This document shows positions 37,734-50,067 of a DNA stretch of 64,000 nucleotides, piece by piece. A model generated the notes under the pieces. That model was not told the origin of the DNA. It did not search any database and saw only the letters and a list, made by a program, of their open reading frames with translations. Where the stretch lies: positions 17,966,419 through 18,030,418 of the forward strand of contig CM055198.1 in NCBI GenBank assembly GCA_029224185.1, written 5' to 3'. Positions within the stretch are counted from its first letter, which is position 1. Every line of letters starts with the position of its first letter. Made by a program: the position numbers and the translations under genes. The DNA is from Karalla daura. Its lineage: Eukaryota; Chordata; Actinopteri; Chaetodontiformes; Leiognathidae.

Positions 37734-38060
37734 GGCTGCTGTTGCTAACGCACACACACTCACACACACTCCCTCACACACACACACTCACACACACACT
37801 CGGAGGGAGAGAGGGAGGCACGGGGAGCAAGGTCCGGGCGGAGCCACACACACACAGAAGCGCGGTAAAAAAAAAAAAAAAAAAAAAAAGTCCGAATCAC
37901 AGTAGGTGCATAAATCACGTTGATGTCCTCTGGGGCTGCAAGGGAAGTCAGCGCCTGGGCGTAAAGTGGCGATCCTCTCGGAGAAGCGTCCTATGCTCCT
38001 GATTTACTCCGGGACCCGCGCGAGTTCAGCGAGCCGGAAACAGCTCAAGCGCATCCGCCG
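37734..38060 (-). promoter_or_regulatory. srsf1 5' UTR and GC-rich promoter
   Basis: On the transcribed strand the leader carries a GT-rich tract (37750-37800) and a T run (37866-37889). Upstream is a GC/CpG-rich block (about 37960-38060) with an ETS-like CCGGAAA at 38033-38039. The transcription start is not fixed; if it lies at about 38000 the leader includes both simple tracts. Confidence 0.5.
37750..37800. repeat. (CA)n-rich tract in srsf1 leader
   Basis: CA dinucleotides broken by T and CCT, ending about 17 bp from the start codon. In the transcript it is GU-rich. Confidence 0.85.
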
Positions 38061-38999
38061 CACGAAATAGTCCCGCCGATTCACCGAGAGCAGTGATAGC
38101 AATCAACCATTTTGTAATTGATATAATGACTGGCAGCGATATCCGTCGTGGCTGAATTGACTAATTGATTGATCGAAAATTAATCGACGGACAAAATATA
38201 TCTAAGAAGTGATTTGTCAGTTGAAGCAGTCACAAAACATTTGCGAGAGCAATTTTAAGGTTTTGAGACAAATTTCCTCTTCTTTCATCTCTGGTTTCAT
38301 TAGTCCTCTGGCAGAATATTGAGGCATTTAAAGACCTCATCGTGTCCTTTGTGAAACAAGCATTAATAACTAATTGGGAAAGTCATTGACAGATTAAGTG
38401 ATTATAGATATAACAGTTTATTGCAATCCTAATCTCTTAACTGAGGTTAAAGCAGGGGACTTTAAAGGCAGAAATTATGTTGTGACTTTGATTAGATATG
38501 AAGGTAAATAATTACATGTTTTATGCTTACCACGATCACTAATGCTGTTAGTTATAGTTAGTTCTGTGTTTGGGGACTCCATAGGAGTTCTGTGCTTTAC
38601 ATTTGTTATAGATAAATTAAGACATTTTAGATTTAGATTTTATAGAAGATATATTTAGACAGATTTAGAAACTATAAAGTAAAAGAGTGAACAGAATCAA
38701 ATTATGGTGGCTCAATTTGATCTAAAAACAAGATATAATTATTATGATTATAAGTATTAATTTAATGTTGATTTAGAAATGTCTATGGTGGGACCAGACT
38801 TATTCCACTGGATGTATGTTTATACAGTATATATGTGTTTATTTATGCACTGACATGTAGTTTTCTCTACTTTGAGTTGTTGCACATAGATTAAACTGAT
38901 AATACCTGTAGATATATTGCTAGATAGATAGATCTTATGATCTTATGTGCTTTACATTGATTTACCGATTTACACACGTATCGATTCAGAAAACACAAG
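38061..38999. other. Intergenic, A/T-rich
   Basis: Spacer between srsf1 and aldoc. No gene recognised on either strand; includes short TAGA repeats near 38921-38932. Confidence 0.6.
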
Positions 39000-39633
39000 A
39001 TTTCGGATGGACACAGTTTTATTGGTTGAAATCTTACATTTCTATCAATAATCAAGACTGCTACACAATCAGACTATTAGAGCATACTACACACACAGAA
39101 TCACATCCTGCTACAGATTACTGTTTTGCTGATTGTACTTTTGGCAGATACAAATTACCTCGAAGCTAACTGTAGTATTTCTAACTGTGCATGACTAAAA
39201 CACCAAGAAGCTTTGCAGTAATACATACATGAAATATGAGTGAATTTATATATTAGAAATGTATCCTTTTAGTTAAGTTTATTATGATAGAAACTAATGT
39301 CATTGCTCTGCAACCAAAGTTCACCTCACAAACAGCACATGACATGTATTTGTGGTATTAAGCAGTATGTATTTTTAAAGGTTTAGTAATAACACTGTCA
39401 CACAAGCATACCTAACACCCAAAACAAAAGTAAAGCAAACATCCTTCATTCAATACAAGCATTAGAAATGCCCAAGGCCATGCTCTGATTGTCCTCGTTT
39501 GTCAAGGCAAGAAAACGCGCTTTCACTTGTTTTCATTTAACATTGTCACGAGTGGCAGAATTCAGATTTAACCTAACCTGTTATGGTAATGGGACAACAC
39601 AATGCCAACTGAGATGTAATTTCTCAAGCTGCT
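39000..39633 (-). other. Probable aldoc 3' UTR
   Basis: Sequence after the aldoc stop; AATAAA on the minus strand at 39018-39023 suggests an end near 39000, giving about 630 bases. Confidence 0.5.
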
Positions 39634-41401
39634 TCAGTACGCGTGACAGGAACCGTAGCTGCGTGGGCCAGGCTCGCCATAATTATCCCCACCAGTGTAC
39701 TTGCCCTGACACGCCAGACTGTTTGCCTGTGGATAGAGGAGACAATTAACACTGGTTAGCGGTACAGTAGAAGATCCAGCCATCCCTCGTATGATTTTTC
39801 TGCATGTACAAAGATACGGTCACACCTCTGCTCTCTTGATGAACTGCTCGGTGGCAGTTTTCTCGTTCTCTTTGTGTCCTCTCCAGGCCCTGAGTGCAGA
39901 CGCCTGCAAGGCTCGGCCGAAGGAGAATGTTAAGATCCAGGGTTTTGCCAGAGGGCAGTTGTTGATGGCATTGAGGTGGACAGAGGCCTCTTCTTCACTC
40001 TGACCACCTGACAGGAAAGCAATTCCTGCACGGAACAGAAAAAAACCCAACTCTTTATATCCATTTTGTTTCTGCAATACACATTTACATAAATCAGGCA
40101 CAAAAGGCATAGGTCTGATTTACCTGTGACTGCTGGGGGGACAGTCCGGCGTAAGGCAGTGACGGTCGCCATGGCAACCTGCTCTGGGGTGTACTTGGTG
40201 GAGCAGCTGTGGCCGGCAGTGACCATGTTCGGTTTGAGGAGAGTGCCCTCCAGGTAGACGTGGTGGTCGGACATGGCTTTGTAGACCGCAGCCAGGACCT
40301 GTAGTTGTATGGTTTAGAGTTTGTCACATCTGGTTCGATTGCAAAGACACACACACATGCAGAAAAAGAAAAAAAAAAACCTTCTCGGTGATGTACTGGC
40401 CACGTCTCAGGTCATGATCTCCATCAGGCAGAATCTCCGGCTCTATGACGGGCACGATGCCATGCTGGCAAAGACAGAGAAGTTATGTTAAGTCAGTGAT
40501 ACAGAACTCTGTAGGCGAGCTGTTACACTATAGGATGTGTTGCTCTGACCTGCTGGCAGATACTGGAGTAGCGTGCAAGAACATTGGCGTTCTCTGTGAT
40601 GGCCAGCTTAGATGGGTTGGTGTCACTGATTTTGAGCACGCAACGCCACTTTGCAAAGACGGCGCCGTCCTTTTTATACTGTGCACAGCGCTCCGATAAT
40701 CCATCCAGGCCTGAGGATTAGGTTAAAGACATCTATAAAATTCCTGTGTGTGACTTATGTGTAAGTACTAAAACAAAGACGTTAAATCTGACCCTGTGTG
40801 GTGGTTTCTCCGGAGGTTCCTGCCAGGGGAACGACACCCTTGTCAACCTAAGGATTCACGAAAAGAGAAAAGACAGCAAATCAAGCACAATATGACAAGA
40901 TAAATACTGTGTGATTTGATAGTTCATATCTATTTTATTTGGGAGAAAAGTGCCAAACCTTGACGCCAACCATGGTGCCCCTGTCCCGGATCATTTTGAC
41001 AAAGGGTACGCCGTTATCAGAGTGCTGGTACAGCGTCTCGTGGAAGAAGATGACCCCTCCGATGCAGCTGTTAATACGGTCGTCTGCGCTGAAGAGAATC
41101 TGCCGGAACTGTCTGCGGTTCTCCTCCGTGTTCTCCACCCCAACCTGGGCCAGCCGCTTGGCCATGCTGCCTGTGGTCAGCACCATGAAGCAGCATGTTT
41201 TATATCCACAGCGCTGACTGGCTTTGGATCAGATTTTTTTTGGCTTTTAGTCACAGACATGTTTCAGAACAGAAGAGAGTGCTACGCACCCACGGACTCA
41301 TCTGCGGCCAGGATGCCCTTCCCTGGAGAAACTATGCGTAGAGCGGTCTCATGCAGCTCCCTCTTCTGCGCCTCGGAGAGTGTCGGGGTCTGGTGCGTCA
41401 T
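39634..41401 (-). CDS. aldoc: Fructose-bisphosphate aldolase C (class I)
   Basis: Glycolytic enzyme that cleaves fructose 1,6-bisphosphate to dihydroxyacetone phosphate and glyceraldehyde 3-phosphate through a lysine Schiff base; cytosolic homotetramer. Eight coding exons: 41401-41290, 41170-40959, 40847-40793, 40710-40550, 40464-40381, 40298-40124, 40025-39826 and 39726-39634. Lengths 112, 212, 55, 161, 84, 175, 200 and 93 bp follow the conserved vertebrate aldolase pattern; 363 residues. The catalytic positions are present: AADES, VDKGVVPLAG, FAKWR, EPEILPDGDHD, the Schiff-base lysine in LLKPNMVTAGH, LSGGQSEEE, GRALQ and a C-terminal tyrosine (HAY). ADESVGSMAKRL and DNGVPFV favour isozyme C over A and B. 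Two oddities are the GAVFAKWR segment (usually GADFAKWR) and an atypical tail ending PRSYGSCHAY. Neighbouring rskr and bltp2 also flank ALDOC in human. The a/b duplicate letter is not resolved. Confidence 0.96.
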
Positions 41402-41875
41402 CCTGACTGCTTGTCCTACAGCCTCTGGTGGGAGATGTGACCCTATGAATATATTTTAGACCCAGTGACAACTTTAAGAAAGATGTCCATCCCAGAGGCT
41501 CGAGGTGCAGCACTAAATATATGGTCCAGCTGTTAAATTGTTCGCTTATCTATTGCAGCATATCCATGTTTGTTCAAGCACTTAAGAGTCATCAATTAAG
41601 CAGCAGCTGGTTTCGGACCCTTGATCTTCTGAGGAAATGATGCAACCCTCTGTATCACTCTCTGTATCACTGTGTCCAATGCTTCCAAAATATCTAACAA
41701 TGGATAAAGGAAAAAAAAACACTGACTATTTACACTAACTCTAACCCTAACTTCCTATGATTGCAGAAAAGTCATAGGATAAAAAACTGACTGAATAGGT
41801 AGAAAATAGGTGACCGCACATTCATAGGCATTGGTAGTTCTCAGTCCAGGTCCATGGTAGTCTTCAAGTGAAAAA

Positions 41876-41983
41876 AAAACAAAGACAACCGGACTGCACC
41901 TCTTATTCAGTTCTGATCAGAAGAAGCTTTTTGGATGAGAGGCGATACATCTTCCAAACAGAAGTCCAGTTGTCTTTGTTTTT
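41876..41983. mobile_element. Short terminal-inverted-repeat element in aldoc 5' intron
   Basis: The left arm 41876-41895 (AAAACAAAGACAACCGGACT) and the right arm 41964-41983 are reverse complements with one mismatch, enclosing about 70 bp with 'ttggatgagaggcgatacatcttcc', a string I associate with a dispersed teleost repeat. It has no coding capacity and is probably a non-autonomous element or a fragment. Confidence 0.5.
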
Positions 41984-42224
41984 ATCCCTCAAGGATGAAA
42001 GAATACCTGATAAAAGGCTACAATCTCTACCAAATGTAAAATTAACTAAACAAATTCCTATAATATAACCAAAGTTTTAGAAGCGTAAATAAATTGGTTA
42101 AAAAATATTTTCAGCCTCAATATAAACTTAAATTTACTCATAAATGCCTTCACTGTCCTTGTTGCTAATCGTCTTAATGAAGAATGAAAAGAATGAAAAA
42201 AGGTGCACAGTCGACACTCTTACC

Positions 42225-42350
42225 TGTCAGAAAGTGGATCGAGCGTGTGTGTTGTCCTGTGATGAGCTGAGCACTGATGGAGACTCTCTCTCAGCTCTAG
42301 TTTGTATCCAGCTCAAGTGTGTCACACCTCATATGCCAACACCCATTGGG
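42225..42350 (-). other. aldoc non-coding first exon
   Basis: A strong donor (CTGACAG|GTAAGAG on minus, cut between 42225 and 42224) lies about 120 bp downstream of a TATA box and upstream of the coding exon. It would be spliced to an acceptor just before the ATG at 41401. Vertebrate aldolase genes normally have such a non-coding exon 1. Confidence 0.6.
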
Positions 42351-42374
42351 CGGCGCTTGCACACCCACCTTCGT

Positions 42375-42387
42375 CCTATATAAAATA
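42375..42387 (-). promoter_or_regulatory. TATA box of aldoc
   Basis: TTTTATATAGG on the minus strand, about 25-30 bp upstream of the expected transcription start near 42350. A GC-rich segment with CCGCCCAATGGG lies at about 42343-42354, near or just downstream of the start. Confidence 0.55.
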
Positions 42388-42399
42388 GAGGATTTTTGA

Positions 42400-44400
42400 T
42401 GAATCATTGTTCTATTTAAATAAAGAACTTTTTTTTGGTCATACAGCTTTTCATTTTCCATGCTGACATCCTCACTTTAGGAATTCTGCACTCACTTTGC
42501 CTCCAACAGTGCTCGTAAGGGCGTTGCATTGGAAGAGTTATATGTATGATCATCCCTTACTGCAGTATTTTAACTTCTCAATCGTGGCTCACTGTTCACT
42601 ATCGGTCTGATTGTGTAATAATAAATAAAAAATTCTGTCTGCACCCAATAGTCCTATAGCAACCCAATTTAAACGTTTAGCCATATCCCCATGGTGTTCT
42701 ATTTTTATTGTAATTAGTAAGAATGTGCCCTGAGGAAAGTTTCAAGTCTCCTGATAATTCACCCTCCAATTCACAGGGGTGTTTCTGTCTCAGAGCAATT
42801 CATGCACTCGGCGGTTTCTTTCCGTGAGCTTTAAACTGTAAAAAAATTATGATGAAACGTGTCAGAAATAGAAATCATTTCCAGGTTCCACTCAATGTAA
42901 ATGAACATGGTAATATGGCCTAATTTAGACCAAAAAAAAAATTAGGCCAGCTAAAATCATTTCCTTTTTTGAGGAAGGAATTTCTCATATTCCCTAGCTT
43001 ATGTTTCAAAGCTTACAATCAGAGGAGCTGGGTGTTTCACGTGCAGCAGAATCTGTTTTAAATCACTAAGCCCTGAAAATAAATGACGCTTTTCCACTTG
43101 TTTCATTGCAACTTTTGAGTTTAGTTGTGTTGAGCTGGGCTGTTGAATTTTGCTCACATGCATGGTTGCAGTTTGTGCTGCGTTCAGGGGACTGTGTTTT
43201 CTGCTCTGTGTTCTCTTATGTAATGCTGCTGTTTGGTTGGACTCAGTGGGACAACTCGGCAGAGTTTCAGGGGACTCCTCTCTCCGCTATTGTGGGTCAG
43301 TGTGCCTCTAAAACTAGATATGGGTCACTGGACTGCTTGCCTGCCACTATACAGCCACAACACAGACATGGTGGACCTGTCTAAGACAAGGGCCTGAGAG
43401 GGAATTCAGTGTCAGGAGCCAGCGGGAGGAGGAGACGGAGGACTCCCATTCAGCAGATATAGATTTAAATAGATGCGTGACTTCAAGAAGTACAGCAATT
43501 ATACAACGCTCCCTCTCGTGGGGCTCTCCCTCCCTTTCCTTTTTTTTACTCTGTTACCTAATTAAAAGCATTTAATGATGATGCTTTATCTGGTCCTCAA
43601 TTTTCTGTCCTATTAAGGTTGTCCTCGATGGGTTTGTGATCGCTCCTCTAAATAGGTCGACCCAAGGAGGAAAGTTGGCCATAATACATCCAGGTGCAAC
43701 ACGTTTTTAAAATAGACGATTTCAGTCAAGTTGAATTTGCAGGATGCCATGATACTCTGTAAGTTTGATTCATGACTACTAAGGGCTTTATTGTGTATTT
43801 TATACTGTGATATTCCAATTGACCTAGCCTTGTGCTGTCACTTGTGCTTCTTAACATTCAGCCTTGAAGGTAAAAGGGGTAAGATGACTTCTGGGGATCA
43901 TTGAACAGTCCTACTGTTGAAAAAAGCATGGTGGCATTCGTTTGAAAAATTTGGTCTTGAAAACTGTGGTGTTATGATTAAAAATGACCCACTTCACACT
44001 CCTAACAAACTATACATCTATCCATCATGTTACAGAGCAAACATCAATGACAGTTGATGACTATGATTATGACTATGAATGACATGATTTAATGACTAGA
44101 TTCAAGGAAGATGCTCAGATATCAGTATTATCTGAGCGTACACATATAAACCCCCTTTAATCTGTAACATCTTGTAATGAGGTAATATTTATATAATGAA
44201 TACAAGTGCATGCGATAGAGGGGAACTCAAATACTGACAGATGACACGAAGACACATCAAGGTACAAAGGAGCGCATTTCGAGGTATTCAGATGAATCCT
44301 TAACATTTTTAAATAACAACCCTAAACTGTACATAGCAGCAAATAATGCCGATAACCAGATATAATTATTAGAAATAATAGGAATGTGGCATGACACTGG
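42400..44400. other. Intergenic between aldoc and rskr, no gene seen
   Basis: About 2 kb with no recognisable exon. A 92-codon open frame at 43106-43384 on the plus strand matches nothing I know. From memory SPAG5 lies between these genes in human, but it is not seen here. Confidence 0.55.
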
Positions 44401-44582
44401 CTGCATGGCCACATTTAGCAACAAATATGTGAAAACTATTAATAAAGGGAACTTTCACACACTAAAAAAATAAATTAACGGAAGTCTCATAAATCAGAGA
44501 AACACGAAATATCTGCAGAAATATTCCAGCTTCCAGTCAGTCTCTGTGTTCAAAGGAGCACAGTCCAGTCTTATGCTTAGGC

Positions 44583-47521
44583 TTATGCTTCACAGGTCTG
44601 CTCTGAGGTCGGGCTCAGGTCCCCGTCGACCACAGGAGGAGACGGTTCAGTGGGAGAGTGCAGGATCTGATCACAGTCAAAGTTGTCAAAATGTTCCAAC
44701 GGAAGGCCTCGCCTCGCTTTGGCTGCCCAGTCAGGATGAGCCCTGAGCCGGAGGATGATGTCAACAGGTGTCTTCTGAAGGATGTGCGAGTCGAAGGAAA
44801 AGCCGCAAAAGAGGCTTTGCATCTTGAAGCAGTCCAGGTTGCGGAGCCGCTCCGCGGGATTTTTGCACAAAAGCTGGAAAACAGAGATAAACTGAGCCGA
44901 CGTGAAAGCAAATAAATCAGAGAGAGGAAAGTGACTTTTTCAAACCTGAGCGAGCAGGAAGGTCAGAGCTGAGCCGAGAGTCCTGGGAAGGACGTAAGGG
45001 AAATCTCTGACCTTGTTCAACATGGTATTGTGGTCCGGCTCTGCTGGGACTGGATACTGTAAAAGGAAGGTCACCAGGATGAAGAATTAACAAAAAAAAA
45101 GAAACACGTGTCGATCTTATAAATGTCACGTATCGGGGCCCTCACCTCCCCTGTCACCAGTGAGAACAACATGATGCCCAAGGACCACCAGTCAGCAGCG
45201 TGGTTGTATGGCCCCCCTCCTAAAACCTCAGGAGCTGTTCAGGAAATAGAGATAAAACGAATCTGTGGATGAAACTGTGACTCAGTAGCACTGCCAAATT
45301 GGAAATGCAAATGGAAATCACATCCACTGAAAACCAGAAGTAGTAACAGATACAGTGTATCACAGGTGTGTTGCATTCACAACTAGGTCAAATAAACCCG
45401 ATGGGAGGAAAACACAGGTGGGGCTCTGATGTTCCCCCAGTACAGTGAACAAATAAATAAATAAATACATACATAAAGCAACATAGAGTGTTTTCCTTCC
45501 AGAAAGACAGTCACACAGTATCCTCTTGTGTAGCAGAAAAGCAAAGCAGAACCTCACCCATGTACTGGATTGTGCCGCAAATTGTGAACGCTCGTCCTCC
45601 TCGCTTCAGCCGCCGCGAGAGCCCAAAGTCAGACAGACGGAGATGACCTGAGTCAGAACGAACACATACGCTTATGGATGCTTATGCAAACCTAAATATT
45701 TCTGCAACAGTCCAGAATTTAGTACATTGGGGCTGTTTTCCACGTTATGAATAGCATTACCTTGATCAGTAAGAAGAATGTTCTCCATCTGAAAAACAAT
45801 ACTGCGTACTGTTATAACCATAAGAATTCAGAAATAGAAGATAAAAAGTGTGCAAATCATACCTTTACGTCTCTGTGGATGATCCCCAAGTCATGAAGAA
45901 ATCCTATAAATAAAAAATAAAACTATAAATAACACAAATTTTATGTTTGTGCCTGTATAAACCAATACTTGAGCTAGAAGCGGTTAAACTGTTATTGCTG
46001 GAGTGGCTGATTAACACTCACCCAGAGCGCTGCCCAGCTCCGCGGCAAAGATCTGAACTTCGTCCAGGCCAAAGCGACCCTTCAGCAGCCAGCACGTGAA
46101 CAGGTCTCCAACGCTGCAGTAGTCACACACTGCAGGGGACGACACAGAAAGCTGGTCAGAGCTCCGAGAAAGGGGGGGGGGGGCACAGGGAGGCACGTTG
46201 TGGAGTGAAACAACAGGAACAAGAGGACAAACGCGTGAATGAGGAGGGAAAACAAGGTCAAGAACACTCATGCTTGTTAGTGAAGAGTTCCCTGATTTAT
46301 GGCCGCGCTTGTTAAAACTGGACACACACTGATGTGTGATCCCTGGGGAAACTAGGGACACGGCGGCTGCAGTCACGCCGGGCTCGCGTTAGGTGGCAGT
46401 GCGCCTCCTCGCCCTCCAGCGCACCAGACCATACGACAGCGTGGGAGCACGAGAGGGAGACCGAAGCAGGGGAGAGGGTCGAGCCGTAGGCCTTGGTTTG
46501 TATACTTAATAACTCACTAATGAAGAGGTGGCGCTGCGTCTGCCAGCAGTCCTGCAGAGTGTGGATGAATGGGTGTTTGAGCTGCCGCTGGAATGCAACA
46601 ACCAATACAAAGACACACACACAAACACACACACAGAGTGAAAGTGAGTGGAACAATGAGAGATGATTGAGGAGCCCATGCTGAAAGAGTGATGACTAGA
46701 CTGAACACTGACATCTGTAGTTAGCTCTGCAACTGAAGACACGTCCCCTCCAACACTGCATTGCACAAATTTGTACTTGCACTACAGCACTCATCCATTG
46801 ATATTCAGAAGAGTAAAAAACAGTATTTATTGTGTATAATCGTCTGTTTTGTGTTGTAGTTTGAATGTTTTGGAGAGACATGGAACATATGGGCAGCAAC
46901 GTGTCTGTATGACCCTCTTGCTCTTCCAATGATGCTGCTCTCGTCAGGGCCAATACAGCACAGTTATCCAAGAATCCCAGTTCATTTACTCTGGTACCTG
47001 AATGATGACTTCTTCTTTCGACTGCTCCACAACTCCATACTTCAACAGCTCAGACTTTGGCAGAACCTGTGTAGCCAAAAAAAACCCAAAAAGTTACCCA
47101 CTATATATCATCCATTCTCATACAATGCTGTTTCAGCTCAACTGACCTTAACAGCAAAGGTCTTGTCTTTGAAAGTGTCCTTCACTTTCAGGATCGGTCC
47201 GTACGAGCCTTTGGCTATGACGCCCAGGATCTGTGAGTGCAGAGGATTAGTTATCTCAGTGTTGGAGCTCTGATGAGACACCTACCTGGTGGTCCACAGT
47301 ACCTGGAAGTGATCTGGTCCTGGAGATTTACGCAGTGGGAACTCGGGCTGGAAGACAGACACGAGAGGGGGAGTCTGTGCGACCGGCGTCTCCGTCCCGT
47401 CCTCTGGAGGCAGCAGGGCTCTGGGTCTGGGGACAGGGACGGGTGACGGGGTGTGATCAGACCCTACAGGCCGAGAGAAGTCCGCCGAGTGGCCGCGTCT
47501 GTGAGTGATGGAGACGCCCAT
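44583..47521 (-). CDS. rskr: Ribosomal protein S6 kinase-related protein (SGK494-type serine/threonine kinase)
   Basis: AGC-group protein kinase of poorly known function. Eleven coding exons: 47521-47303, 47230-47147, 47066-46998, 46587-46518, 46129-46022, 45903-45863, 45788-45761, 45647-45558, 45234-45146, 45056-44946 and 44873-44583; 399 residues (human about 410). The order is an N-terminal proline-rich segment, VFQPEFPLR before the kinase, an AKGSYG nucleotide loop, FAVKV with the ATP-binding lysine, KEEVIIQRQLKHPF (helix C), HRDVKMEN catalytic loop, SDFGLS, TICGTIQYMAPEVL activation segment, DWWSLGIMLF, and a tail with FDNFDCD matching the human PFDDFDCD. All catalytic residues are present, so activity is plausible. 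MG at the start leaves N-myristoylation possible (inference). Exon 7 is only 28 bp. The exon 1 donor (CAG|GTACTG) is weak but is the only one that keeps frame. Its position beside aldoc and bltp2 matches human synteny. Confidence 0.93.
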
Positions 47522-48594
47522 GTTGGACAGGAACCCATGACTGAGCCGGCGCTGAGCAGCTGCTGCCTCTCTCTACATCGTGGGACACGAGTAAAGAATA
47601 TCAGGGGTGGAAAGTAATCAAGTAACATGAGACACGCTCTACTATGACAAAGTCACAGTTACACAGTTTTCACAGAGTGCTCAGCTTTATTCATTTCACA
47701 GCTGTAGAGACTCTTTTCCATGCTGGTCGGTTATCCAAGGAGAGTTTCACTCGTCCTCCAAGAGGCTTCTGGAGAGCTCAACACGTTTCTTGGGTGAGAG
47801 ATGAAAACATCATGTATCTACAACTGGTCCAGTTGACTTACAACTCGTTGGATTCACATCTGTATATGTTTATTCATGCAGGTTTTACAGTTTTAAAAGA
47901 CAAGATAAGGGAAGATTATTTGTCCCACAATGGGTTAAGTTGCATTATTCCAGTAGCAAGACAACAGTGCAGAAACCATAAATATATGGTACGTTTGAGA
48001 ATGAATTATCTGAAACCTTTTAGAGATAAAGTTGTGACGCTTTTTACATGCCTTTTCCTAACCCTAACCCCATTAGTCACACTATTTCAAACACGATAAA
48101 ACCAGCCTGAGGAGAGGCGTTATGTGCCTAATGTGCGTTTCTAAAGACTATGCATTAAACCGAAACTGATGTAGAAAATATGGAAACCGAACATGCAAGG
48201 CGCAGATTATTCCTTTTAAAAGCCAATTTCAGCCTTTCCAGCGCTGTGTAAAATCAAACCAAACCAGTTGACCCTTAACTAATCGATCGGTCTGTTTTGG
48301 AGAGAGGCCAGAGTGGACAAGACTACCATCATCATCGTCATCACCATCATCACTCCAGACATCTTGTATAATAGATGACACACACTCAGCTGCCTTTAAA
48401 GACGGGTCAAGTCTCTGACTTATTTATATTTCTCTCTCTCTCTAAAAAAGCAGTGGAAACAACCAAACTGAACGCACTTTTTGGGGGTGAATTATTTAGA
48501 CAAACGCAACATCCAAGAACACATATCTGTATCTTTAAGCAAATCGGCGACGCGAGGAGGGTAAATATTTCCAGCATGCGTCGGGTCTCCTCAC

Positions 48595-48800
48595 CTTACA
48601 GTTTCTGCTGACCTCGCTGCCCATAAATAAACCATCTCAGAGGGAAACAGAGATGAATCCAGCTCCTCTCTTCTCCTGGTGCGATGCTGCTGCTGCTTCC
48701 TCCATGTCCGCGTCTCCTCTCCACGTGTTTGTGTGTGTGTGTGGTTGCAGCCAGTCCGCGCACTCCTCACTGCTCCTTTCCGCTCCAGTTGCATCTGTCA
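48595..48800 (-). other. Probable rskr non-coding first exon and promoter
   Basis: A donor (TGTAAG|GTGAGGAG on minus, cut between 48595 and 48594) lies in a moderately GC-rich block upstream of rskr. It would join to an acceptor shortly before the ATG at 47521. The 5' boundary is approximate. Confidence 0.4.
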
Positions 48801-49009
48801 GATCAATGATCAATGATCGATCAGCCCTTCCCTCACTTCCTGGAACCTGGGATGGACCTGCCCCCTCCCATTACATCAGCCCCTTACACAAACACGTGCA
48901 CGCGCCGCCTCTGGAACCCTTTTATTGACAGATAAAGACAGATAAAGAAGCCACAGACAAGAAAAACGCAAATAGACTTTTTGTTTTGTGTTTGTGATAT
49001 GATGCGTTT

Positions 49010-50067
49010 GAATTAAAATGTTTGGTGGGCCTTTATTTATTCGTTTCAAAATCTTTATCTTAATAGAAATGTGACTGACACAACAGGCGTAGCAGCACAG
49101 TGATAACACAACAGAAAAAACAAAAAACAAACCCGGGTTACAAAAATATCAAAATACTTTGCATTAAAAAAGTGCTTTTTAGTAGTAAAATTACAAAAAA
49201 AAACATAGCTTGTCTTTCTTTTTTTTTTGCCATCACACCTAGTGCCACGTTGAACAACATGCACTGAACAGACGGTTTCTGCTGCTCTGTCCTGGAGAAT
49301 GTATTGCACTGGGGTGAGGTTAGAGTGAGGCGAGGCGGGAGGGGAGTGCACAGTGGTTCTGAGAGCAACACATGAAACAGCATCTGGTGTGCTGGGGCCT
49401 TCCTGCCACGGCGACAGTCATGCAGCCTCACACACACACACACATTATCTTTAGGCTTCATCTGATAAAACATCTGATATATTAATCACGGGCGTTTGAG
49501 GATCTAATCCCGGCAGCGTTGAAGGTGCTCTAAGTGGCGTCCTGTGGCTAGTGGCAGACTTCAACCAGCCTCCGTACAGTACAGTGTTCCTGAACCAGCA
49601 GGAAGAGGTGCGCCCGTCTCCTCTGAGGCTTTAGAGGCGCAGGAGACGACGCTGAGCGCTGGAGAGCTGGCTACGTGCTGCAACCCTCCATCGCTACATT
49701 CGATTGTGACGTCTGCTGAGAGAGCGTGTGAAATGCGGTGTGAAATCAAACGAACATGATAGCATCGATGTATTTGGTCAAAGTGGCACCCTGGTCACAG
49801 TCCTGGAGCTGTGCAGAACAGAACAGATCTGCACTCAGAACAGAGACACGTCAGGAGTGTGTTTTTAAAAAAAGAAAAGACTTCAGCAGGCTGATGTGAT
49901 ACAGTAAGATAACCCCCGCCCTCTCCCAACAACACTATTAGTAATGCTCCAGCTCCCTTTTCCACTGAGCCTGATAAAACCCGACACTCTGACTCGTACG
50001 GGGCAGAGCTCGGTTTTTCTTCTTCTTCTTCTTCTTCCCTGATCCGTTCCCGGGCCCAGCCGGGCCT
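49010..50067 (-). other. Probable bltp2 3' UTR
   Basis: Two overlapping AATAAA signals on the minus strand at 49032-49041 follow the bltp2 stop by about 1 kb. It contains a short CA run (49430-49443) and A/T-rich stretches; no other gene is seen. Confidence 0.5.

Noticed and set aside
37542..37787. N-terminal extension of srsf1 reading through the GU tract
   Set aside because: There is no ATG at its start (the codon is GTG); the conserved start MSG is at 37733.
43106..43384. 92-codon plus-strand open frame between aldoc and rskr
   Set aside because: No recognisable domain, no splice structure, no family resemblance.
48055..48072. Telomere-like CCTAACCCTAACCCC
   Set aside because: Just two units; not a telomeric array.
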